NCBI GenBank assembly: GCA_035906235.1
Contig: JAMIFN010000053.1
Location: forward strand, 1-57,104
Source: JAMIFN01 sp035906235
GTDB lineage: Bacteria; Pseudomonadota; Gammaproteobacteria; Burkholderiales; Burkholderiaceae_C
DNA length: 57,104 nt
Direction: 5' to 3'
Of this stretch, positions 51,266-57,104 are shown one piece after another (position 1 is the first letter of the stretch; each line of letters begins with the position of its first letter). The translations under genes were made by a program, and so were the position numbers. The notes under the pieces are model-generated. The model was not told the origin of the DNA, did no database searches, and was given only the letters and a program-made list of their open reading frames with translations.

Positions 51266-52176
51266 ATAAAAAGGGTGTGTACATCACCGGCTTGAGCTGT
51301 TTCAGCGGGCAGCACACGCCGTGCTGACATACTGCGCAGCCAAGTCATTTGCCGCTTGGCCAATTGGCGCGTGGCTGTGCTGATGCGTTCGGCCAGATCT
51401 GCGGCGGCAAATTCGCCATCCAGCATTTGCCAAGTTTGGCGGTAACCGACGCAGCGCATACTGGGCAAATCTAGGTGCAAATCGCCACGGCTTCGCAGTG
51501 CCTGTACTTCATCGACCAAACCGTGCGCCAGCATCAATAGGCTGCGCTGGGCGATGCGCTGGTGCAGCCAGGCTTTGTCTTGCGCTTCTAGCGAGATGAT
51601 GCGCAAAGGCAGGGGCGGCAAAATTTGCGCTGCGCTGCTGTGAAAAACCGATAGCGGCTTGCCCGTGATGCGAAAAACTTCCAAGGCGCGTTGCACGCGC
51701 TGGCTGTCACCAGGTGCTAGGCGGGCAGCGCTGGCGGCATCGACCTTGGCCAGCTCGACATGTACTGCAGGCCAACCTTGTGCAGCGGCTAGCGCGTCGA
51801 TTTCGGCACGCACGGCTGGGTCTGCGGGTGGCATATCGTGCAAGCCGTCCATCAGGGCTTTAAGGTACAGCATAGTGCCGCCCACCAGCAGCGGGGTGTG
51901 GCCACGGGCGCGAATGTCATGCACCAAACGGTGCGCATCACGAGCAAACTCGGCAGCGTTATAGCTTTGCGCAGCGTCGTGGGTATTAATCAGGTGATGC
52001 GGCACAGCGGCCAGTTCAGGCGTGCTGGGTTTGGCTGTGCCAATATCCATATCGCGGTAAATCAGCGCCGAATCGACGCTGATGATTTCCACGCCGCCGC
52101 GCTGCTCGGCCCAAGCCAAAGCCAGCGCCGTTTTTCCAGCCGCCGTGGGGCCGGTGATACACAAAACGGTTGGCAT
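51244..52176 (-). CDS. miaA: tRNA dimethylallyltransferase
   Basis: MiaA adds a dimethylallyl group to A37 of tRNAs reading UNN codons. The 310-residue enzyme has the P-loop ITGPTAAGKTALAL and SVDSALIYRDMDIGTAKP, with the conserved VGGTMLYLKALMDG. The ATG at 52176 overlaps the folA stop (TGATG). The last four residues (SNNP) and stop come from the inverted-repeat element at 51168-51265. The family usually ends with a longer or different C-terminus, so the original end may have been replaced. Confidence 0.95.
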   Translation of the reverse strand: MPTVLCITGPTAAGKTALALAWAEQRGGVEIISVDSALIYRDMDIGTAKPSTPELAAVPHHLINTHDAAQSYNAAEFARDAHRLVHDIRARGHTPLLVGGTMLYLKALMDGLHDMPPADPAVRAEIDALAAAQGWPAVHVELAKVDAASAARLAPGDSQRVQRALEVFRITGKPLSVFHSSAAQILPPLPLRIISLEAQDKAWLHQRIAQRSLLMLAHGLVDEVQALRSRGDLHLDLPSMRCVGYRQTWQMLDGEFAAADLAERISTATRQLAKRQMTWLRSMSARRVLPAETAQAGDVHTLFMETSNNP

Positions 52177-52814
52177 CAAGGCAACAAGCTAGGCGGCACA
52201 GTGCTGGCAAAGCTAGATGCGCCTTGCGTATGCTCAAAACCCGTGGGCGCTTGCGTGTTAGGGAACTCCGAGCCAGCCAATGTGCTGCTAAAGCCCATAG
52301 GTAAGGCCTTAGGCGGCAATAAGCGCCTGAAACTGGCAAAGCGATAACGCAAACCCGTGCGCGAGCTGGCCCAGGTGCTAGTGTTATGGCGCTCCCATTC
52401 CAAATCGATTTTAGGCGCACGCGTATCGCCTGAGGGTTGCAGGTCGATCTGCGTCATTTCAATCAGGTCGGCGTAGGGCAGGGCTTGTTCATAAATTTGG
52501 CCGCCACCGATAACCCACACACGCTTGTCGTGCAGGCAAAAGAACAGGGCCTCCTCTATTGAGCTGGCAGGCTCTGCGCCCGTGCTCATCCAGCCGGCTT
52601 GGTGGGTGATGACGATATTGCGCCTGCCCGGTAGGGGGCGAAACTGCGGCGGAATCGAATCCCAAGTTTTGCGCCCCATGATGACGGGGCAGCCCATGGT
52701 TTGGTTTTTAAAGTGCGCCAAATCCTCGGGTAAATGCCAGGGCATCTGCCCCCGCATGCCGATGATGCCATTGCGACCTTGCGCCCAAATCAGGCCTACT
52801 GCTGGTGTGCTCAT
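52176..52814 (-). CDS. folA: Dihydrofolate reductase
   Basis: FolA reduces dihydrofolate to tetrahydrofolate with NADPH, needed after thymidylate synthesis. From the ATG at 52814 (MSTPAVGLIWAQ) it has 212 residues. Family motifs are GIIGMRGQMPWHLPEDL, MGRKTWDSIP, PGRRNIVIT and VWVIGGGQIYEQALPYAD. The normal enzyme ends near residue 165; the last 45 or so residues are a Ser/Pro/Thr-rich tail. It follows thyA by 23 bp, and its stop overlaps the miaA start. Confidence 0.95.
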   Translation of the reverse strand: MSTPAVGLIWAQGRNGIIGMRGQMPWHLPEDLAHFKNQTMGCPVIMGRKTWDSIPPQFRPLPGRRNIVITHQAGWMSTGAEPASSIEEALFFCLHDKRVWVIGGGQIYEQALPYADLIEMTQIDLQPSGDTRAPKIDLEWERHNTSTWASSRTGLRYRFASFRRLLPPKALPMGFSSTLAGSEFPNTQAPTGFEHTQGASSFASTVPPSLLP

Positions 52815-52837
52815 ACTCACGGCTCTCTTTGGCAGGC

Positions 52838-53638
52838 TTAAATAGCCACGGGCGCCTTGATGGCGGGGTGGTGCTGGTAGCCCTGTACTTCAAAATCTTC
52901 AAATTCGTAGCTAAACACATCGGCAGGTTTGCGTGTGATGTGCAGCTGCGGGTAGGCGTGGGGCGTGCGCTCAAGCTGCTCTTGCACTTGCGCTTGGTGG
53001 TTATCGTAAATGTGGCAATCGCCACCCGTCCAAACAAAATCGCCCACGGCCAAATCGCATTGCTGCGCCACCATATGCGTCAGCAGGGCGTAGCTGGCAA
53101 TATTAAAGGGCACGCCCAAAAACAAATCGGCACTGCGCTGGTAGAGCTGGCAGCTCAATTTGCCATCAGCCACATAAAACTGAAAGAAAGCGTGGCAGGG
53201 GGCCAGCGCCATATTGTCTAATTCGCCCACATTCCAGGCCGAGACGATGATGCGGCGCGAATCGGGGTTGCTTTTGAGCGTCTGGATAACCTCTTGGATT
53301 TGGTCGATGTGGCGCCCATCGGCTGTCGGCCAACTGCGCCACTGCACACCGTAAATCGGCCCCAAATCGCCGTCTTCTTTGGCCCATTCGTCCCAAATGC
53401 TCACACCACGGGCGCGCAGCCAGTTGTTATCGCTGCTGCCTTGCAAAAACCACAGCAGCTCGTGAATGATGGATTTTAGGTGGACTTTCTTGGTCGTCAC
53501 CAGCGGAAAGCCTTGGGCCAAATCAAAGCGCATTTGGTAGCCAAACACGCTGCGCGTGCCCGTGCCCGTGCGATCGGCCTTGGGCGTGCCGTGTTCTTGC
53601 ACATGGCGCAGCAGGGTTTCGTATTGGTTAGAGGGCAT
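52838..53638 (-). CDS. thyA: Thymidylate synthase
   Basis: ThyA methylates dUMP to dTMP with methylenetetrahydrofolate. The ATG at 53638 (MPSNQYETLLRHV) matches the family and is preferred over an upstream start that adds 20 residues. The 266-residue enzyme has the catalytic Cys in APCHAFFQFYV and the RRIIVSAWNV and GDCHIYDNH motifs. thyA-folA-miaA are one transcription unit on the minus strand. Confidence 0.97.
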   Translation of the reverse strand: MPSNQYETLLRHVQEHGTPKADRTGTGTRSVFGYQMRFDLAQGFPLVTTKKVHLKSIIHELLWFLQGSSDNNWLRARGVSIWDEWAKEDGDLGPIYGVQWRSWPTADGRHIDQIQEVIQTLKSNPDSRRIIVSAWNVGELDNMALAPCHAFFQFYVADGKLSCQLYQRSADLFLGVPFNIASYALLTHMVAQQCDLAVGDFVWTGGDCHIYDNHQAQVQEQLERTPHAYPQLHITRKPADVFSYEFEDFEVQGYQHHPAIKAPVAI

Positions 53639-53723
53639 GGCGGGGTCTGAATCATCAATCGGCTGGTCGTCTATTCTAAGTGCCTGATAATCTCGCATTA
53701 GCTTGCTGATCTACGAACAAACC

Positions 53724-54692
53724 ATGAGCGACATCCACAAATTTTTATTCGACGGCCTGCCCCTCAAAGGCGCCATCGTGCGCCTGACGGACAGCTGGCA
53801 AGAAGTGCTGCGCCGCCGCGCCGCCAATACGCAAACAGGGCCTTGGCCGCAACCCGTGGCCGAGCTGCTGGGGCAAATGCTGGCTGCGGGCTGTCTGATG
53901 CAGGCTGGCATCAAATTCAACGGTGCGCTGGTGCTGCAAATGCAAAGCGCAGGCCCCGTGCAGTTGGCCGTGGCCGAAGTGCAAAACGACCTGGCTGTGC
54001 GCGCCACCGCCACGGTGCAAGCGGGTGCCGCTTTGCCTGCCTCCGCCGATTTGGCGGATTTGCTGCAAGGCGGCCAATGCGCCGTCACCCTGGATCCGCG
54101 TGATCGCCGGCCTGGACAACAAGCCTACCAAGGCGTGGTCGCGTTAAAAAATGCCCAGGGCGAAGATCTGCACACACTCGCGCAGGCCTTGGCGGGCTAT
54201 ATGCTGCACTCTGAGCAGCTTGACACCTATTTTGTCTTGGCCGCCAATGAAGAAGTCGCCGCCGGCATCATGCTGCAACGCCTGCCCATCAAAGGCGAAG
54301 GCAATTTAGAGGCCAGCAGCGCCCTGAGCGAAGCCGATATGCAAGAGGCCTGCGCCCGCATCGCCAGCCATACCCTGAGCTTGAAAAGCGCAGAGCTGCT
54401 CAGTTTGGATGTGGACACCATCTTGCACCGCCTGTACTGGGAAGAGCAACTGCTGCGCTTTGCCCCGCAAGCCGATGATGCCCGTCCGCACTTTGCCTGC
54501 ACCTGCTCGCGCACGCGCGTGGCCGGCATGCTGCAAAACCTGGGCGCTGGCGAGGCGCAAGGAATACTGGCCGAGCAAGGCCGCATCGAAATCGGTTGCG
54601 ATTTTTGCGGTGCGCAATACCACTTTGACGCAGTCGATGTGGGCGCGCTGTTTCAGGCCACCAGCCAAGACTGGCCCAATACACGGCAATAA
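53724..54692 (+). CDS. hslO: Redox-regulated chaperone Hsp33
   Basis: Hsp33 is a holdase activated by oxidation. The ATG at 53724 (MSDIHKFLFDGLPLKG) gives 322 residues. The N-terminal domain covers residues 1 to about 180, followed by a linker. The C-terminal zinc site has CTC (in FACTCSRTR) and CDFC (in IEIGCDFCGAQY). It is divergent from thyA. Confidence 0.95.
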   Translation: MSDIHKFLFDGLPLKGAIVRLTDSWQEVLRRRAANTQTGPWPQPVAELLGQMLAAGCLMQAGIKFNGALVLQMQSAGPVQLAVAEVQNDLAVRATATVQAGAALPASADLADLLQGGQCAVTLDPRDRRPGQQAYQGVVALKNAQGEDLHTLAQALAGYMLHSEQLDTYFVLAANEEVAAGIMLQRLPIKGEGNLEASSALSEADMQEACARIASHTLSLKSAELLSLDVDTILHRLYWEEQLLRFAPQADDARPHFACTCSRTRVAGMLQNLGAGEAQGILAEQGRIEIGCDFCGAQYHFDAVDVGALFQATSQDWPNTRQ

Positions 54693-54766
54693 ATCAAGCA
54701 GCAAGCCCTTGGCCTTATGCCCGTGCAGGGCGGAAATCCATGTATTTGCCCCAAAAGTAACTCCTA

Positions 54767-54812
54767 AAACATGAGCTGCTCAGGCAGGTTTTACGGCCTA
54801 AAACAGCAAAAA
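54767..54812 (+). repeat. Dispersed repeat copy, near-consensus
   Basis: GAGCTGCTCAGGCAGG, then TTTTACGGCCTAAAACAGCAAAAA. It ends a few bases before the rlmB start. Confidence 0.85.
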
Positions 54813-54823
54813 TACCCTTAAAA

Positions 54824-55564
54824 ATGAGTACACAACCCAAAATCCTCTTTGGCTTTCACGCCGTAGGCGTGCGCGTCAAAATCGCGCCGCAATCGGTGCA
54901 AGAAATCTTGATCGACGCCACCCGCCGCGACGCCCGCATGAAGCAATTTGTGCAACGCGCCAAAGAAGCCGGCATCCGCCTGATAGATGCCGACGGCCTG
55001 CGCCTGTCTAAACTGTGCGGCAACCACAACCACCAAGGCGTGGTCGCGCGCGTGGCCGAGATGCCGCAAGTGCGCAGCCTGGATGATTTGCTCGACCAAA
55101 TCAACGAGCCACCCCTGCTGCTGGTGCTAGACGGCGTCACCGACCCGCACAATCTGGGCGCGGTGCTGCGCGTGGCTGATGGCGCGGGCGCACACGCCGT
55201 CATCGCCCCCAAAGACCACGCCGTGGGCATCAACGCCACCGTCGCCAAAGTCGCCAGCGGCGCGGCCGAAACCGTGCCCTACTTCATGGTCACCAATCTG
55301 GCGCGCACTTTGAATGAGCTGAAAGAACGCAGCATCTGGATTTACGGCACCAGCGACGACGCGCCGCAAACCCTGTACCAAGCCGACCTCAAAACCGCCG
55401 CCGCGATTGTTATGGGCGCAGAAGGCGACGGCATGCGCCAACTGACGCGCAAAACCTGTGATGCGCTGATCAGCATCCCTATGCGCGGCGGGGTCGAAAG
55501 TTTGAATGTCTCGGTCGCCAGCGGCGTGTGTTTGTATGAAGCCCTGCGCCAGCGCGGCGGCTAA
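54824..55564 (+). CDS. rlmB: 23S rRNA (guanosine-2'-O)-methyltransferase RlmB
   Basis: RlmB methylates G2251 of 23S rRNA. The 246-residue SPOUT enzyme has an N-terminal substrate-binding domain (ILFGFHAVGVRVK) and the conserved catalytic region VLDGVTDPHNLGAVLR. IVMGAEGDGMRQLTRKTCD and the knot region MRGGVESLNVSVASGVCLYEAL follow. It begins shortly after a dispersed repeat copy. Confidence 0.96.
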   Translation: MSTQPKILFGFHAVGVRVKIAPQSVQEILIDATRRDARMKQFVQRAKEAGIRLIDADGLRLSKLCGNHNHQGVVARVAEMPQVRSLDDLLDQINEPPLLLVLDGVTDPHNLGAVLRVADGAGAHAVIAPKDHAVGINATVAKVASGAAETVPYFMVTNLARTLNELKERSIWIYGTSDDAPQTLYQADLKTAAAIVMGAEGDGMRQLTRKTCDALISIPMRGGVESLNVSVASGVCLYEALRQRGG

Positions 55565-55579
55565 TGCTTGAATCCAGCC

Positions 55580-56080
55580 ATGCTGCAGCCAAACCATACC
55601 GAAACCAAGGCCAGCGCCCAAGCCCCTGCAGCCATCCGCGTCAGAGCAGCGCAGCAGGCAGATTTGGCGGCGGTGGCCGAGCTATTTGATGCCTATCGCC
55701 AGTTTTACCAACAGGCGCCTGATTTGGCCTTGGCGCAGCGCTTTATCCAAGACCGCTGGGCGCAGCAAGAGTCGCTCATTTTGGTGGCCGATAGCCCGGC
55801 AGCAGGCCTGCTGGGTTTTTGCCAGCTCTACCCCAGCTTTTGTTCGGTCGAGGCGCAGCCCATTTATGTGCTGTATGACCTGTTTGTCGCCGCCTCTGCC
55901 CGCCAAGCGGGTGTCGGCCGCAGCTTGCTGCTGGCTGCCGAGGCTCAAGCCCGCACCGCAGGCAAAGCCCGCATGGACTTAACAACGGCACGCAGCAACC
56001 TAGCCGCTCAGTCCGTGTACGAATCGCTGGGCTGGGTGCGTGATGAGGTATTTTTAAGCTACAACCGCCGCATAGCGTGA
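55580..56080 (+). CDS. GNAT family N-acetyltransferase
   Basis: The 166-residue product has the GNAT fold: VRAAQQADLAAVAELF at the N-terminus, LLGFCQLYPSF, the acetyl-CoA motif A around ARQAGVGRSLLLAAEAQAR, and the ending YESLGWVRDEVFLSY. The ATG at 55580 is used; an upstream TTG adds four residues. The substrate is unknown. The stop codon TGA (56078-56080) lies in the first unit of the heptamer array. Confidence 0.88.
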   Translation: MLQPNHTETKASAQAPAAIRVRAAQQADLAAVAELFDAYRQFYQQAPDLALAQRFIQDRWAQQESLILVADSPAAGLLGFCQLYPSFCSVEAQPIYVLYDLFVAASARQAGVGRSLLLAAEAQARTAGKARMDLTTARSNLAAQSVYESLGWVRDEVFLSYNRRIA

Positions 56081-56130
56081 GGCGTGAGGCGTGAGGCGTG
56101 AGGCGTGAGGCGTGAGGCGTGAGGCGTGAG
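56075..56130. repeat. Heptamer tandem repeat array (GCGTGAG x8)
   Basis: Eight perfect GCGTGAG units run from 56075 to 56130, followed by a partial GCG. The first unit contains the stop codon of the GNAT gene. Confidence 0.92.
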
Positions 56131-56160
56131 GCGCAAACACTCACCCTCTCGGGCTTCGTC

Positions 56161-56181
56161 ATGGCGGGCTTGACCCGCCAT
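56161..56181. repeat. 8-bp-stem palindrome
   Basis: ATGGCGGG pairs with CCCGCCAT over the loop CTTGA, preceded by GTC; same family as 26787-26948. Confidence 0.8.
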
Positions 56182-56203
56182 CTCAGGCTTTCTGCCGCAT
56201 CAA

Positions 56204-56245
56204 AAATGAGAGCTGCTCAGGCAGGTTTTGCGGCTTAAAACCCAT
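56204..56245 (+). repeat. Dispersed repeat copy
   Basis: GAGAGCTGCTCAGGCAGG, then TTTTGCGGCTTAAAAC; a near-consensus copy. Confidence 0.8.
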
Positions 56246-56268
56246 ATTTGACCATTAAAAATACCTGG

Positions 56269-56367
56269 ATTCCCGTTTACACGGGAATGACGAAGCCCAA
56301 TGGCCTTTGCCCCACTACTTCGTCATTCCCGCGAAGGGCCTGTCCCTGCGTAGGCAGGGGCGGGAAT
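56269..56367. repeat. Two palindromes, one nested inside another
   Basis: ATTCCCGT-TTAC-ACGGGAAT (56269-56288) is followed by ATTCCCGC (56325-56332) pairing with GCGGGAAT (56360-56367). The loop of the latter holds another hairpin, CCCTGC-GTAG-GCAGGG (56344-56359). Confidence 0.8.
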
Positions 56368-56529
56368 CCATGGAATTGTTGGCGCGGTGTGTGGCGCGTG
56401 CCTATCAAAGAGTTGGCTTTTGGTCGTTTGTCCAGCGTCAGCAAGGCCAAAGCGCAGGAATACCCCGCATATCGGTGCTGCCAGCTGCGTAAAATCTGCT
56501 GTTTTTAAAATTGCGCAAAAGGAATGACC

Positions 56530-57104
56530 ATGTGGGACAGCATTGTTAATGAATTAGCCTCGCGTTTTGCTTTGGGCGAGCAAGCTGCGCCCCTGCTGCG
56601 CCAGACTTTGGCCTATGCCAGCCGTGCCGACCATGGCGGCGTGGAAGGCTTTATCAGCAAATTTGATGCCGCCGGTTTGGGGAGCATTGCGCGCTCGTGG
56701 CTGGGCGGTGTGGACAAAGTGCTGAGCATCAGCCCGGCGCAGCTGGAGACCGTGCTGGGGCATAAGGGCGGTTTGATCAGCCAATTGAGCAGCAGTACCG
56801 GGTTGGCGCGCCAGCTCGTCACGCCCGCTTTGGCCTATGCGCTGCCCGCTTTGCTGGGCGCTTTAACGCCTGATGGAAAAATTCCCACCGTTTTGCCTGC
56901 AGCAGCAACGGCATTTTTGGCAGGCACGGGCGCAGGGGTTTTGGGTGCCATTGCCGCGCCTGCTACAGCGGCCGCACCATTGGGTGTGGGCGAGCAGATG
57001 GCGCGTTGGATTCCGTGGTTGGTGTTGGTGTTGCTGGCTTTGGGGGTGTTGGGTTGGTGCAGCCACAAACCGCAACCCGCGCCTACCGATAGCGTAAGCT
57101 TTAA
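56530..57104 (+). CDS. YidB/DUF937-type protein with C-terminal membrane segment, cut by window edge
   Basis: The frame is open from the ATG at 56530, preceded by AAAGGA, to the right edge. It starts MWDSIVNELASRFALG and has the DUF937/YidB-like segment GGVEGFISKFDAAGLGSIARSWLGG (residues about 36-60), followed by SPAQLETVLGHKG. A long hydrophobic Ala-rich stretch and a membrane helix (WIPWLVLVLLALGVLGW) come next. In related bacteria such proteins continue into an OmpA-like domain, which is outside the window (inference). Two ATGs lie just upstream in frame (56524). Confidence 0.78.
   Translation, partial: MWDSIVNELASRFALGEQAAPLLRQTLAYASRADHGGVEGFISKFDAAGLGSIARSWLGGVDKVLSISPAQLETVLGHKGGLISQLSSSTGLARQLVTPALAYALPALLGALTPDGKIPTVLPAAATAFLAGTGAGVLGAIAAPATAAAPLGVGEQMARWIPWLVLVLLALGVLGWCSHKPQPAPTDSVSF

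Larger units (their letters stand above)
56081..56529. other. Repeat-rich intergenic region after the GNAT gene
   Basis: This region of about 450 bp holds the rest of the heptamer array, a palindrome ATGGCGGG-CTTGA-CCCGCCAT (56161-56181), a dispersed repeat copy (56204-56245) and two further hairpins (56269-56288 and 56325-56367). No gene or RNA is recognised in it. Confidence 0.7.

Noticed and set aside
55127..55621. Minus-strand frame opposite rlmB
   Set aside because: It is an antisense shadow with Gly/Ala-rich low-complexity sequence.

Overview
The window looks like a chromosomal segment of a betaproteobacterium of the order Burkholderiales, most likely Comamonadaceae or a close relative. 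This is inferred from gene content (ZapD next to MutY, DUF4124, DUF3149 and DUF2946 proteins, a YafS-like methyltransferase beside GloB and MltD, the RluD/BamD divergent pair) and from moderately high GC with many short dispersed palindromes. No rRNA, tRNA, CRISPR array or prophage was seen. Coding density is high and genes lie on both strands.

Layout. 1-2.0 kb: gltA (cut by the left edge), sdhE and hscB on the minus strand. 2.1-10.6 kb: a yafS-like methyltransferase divergent from gloB and mltD, then a TM2 protein, an AI-2E-type permease, rluD/bamD and radA. 10.6-18.4 kb: a phytase-like lipoprotein, acpS, an unrecognised protein, a patatin lipoprotein with a diiron-type metallo-hydrolase, bioA and hpf. 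18.6-30.5 kb: recR, cysK, a DUF4124 protein, zapD-mutY, lexA, an asparaginase, a YkgJ-type protein, guaB, scpA, thiS, ybaB and dnaX. 30.8-38.9 kb: a type IV pilus minor-pilin operon led by pilY1 (pilY1-fimT-pilV-pilW-pilX-pilE), closed by a strong palindromic terminator. 39.3-45.2 kb: an orphan PTS EIIA, a DsbD-family reductase, an IS5-type transposase remnant and queA-DUF3149-tgt. 45.3-49.9 kb: a metal cluster, probably copper (DUF305, DUF2946, TonB receptor, PepSY protein). 50-57 kb: ftsY, thyA-folA-miaA, hslO, rlmB, a GNAT enzyme and the start of a YidB/DUF937-type membrane protein cut by the right edge.

How it works together. Most genes are housekeeping: central metabolism, tRNA and rRNA modification, DNA repair and replication, envelope assembly and nucleotide or folate synthesis. 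The pilus operon and the metal cluster are the two blocks that act as systems. Several genes are separated from their usual partners (hscB, acpS, thiS, EIIA, guaB, recR, and sdhE-gltA without sdhCDAB), which suggests a rearranged chromosome.

Most notable structure. (1) gloB has a shifted 3' end, and the shift point is an in-phase T TTT TTA heptamer. (2) dnaX carries an A9 tract with immediate stops in both other frames, at the expected tau/gamma boundary. (3) A dispersed repeat of about 45 bp occurs about eleven times, in places inside or at the ends of reading frames. (4) A family of 8-bp-stem hairpins has covarying stems, and two copies lie inside dnaX. (5) Two short inverted-repeat elements look like MITEs, one supplying the end of miaA. 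(6) A pure heptamer tandem array starts at the stop codon of the GNAT gene. No completely new gene system could be demonstrated from sequence alone.
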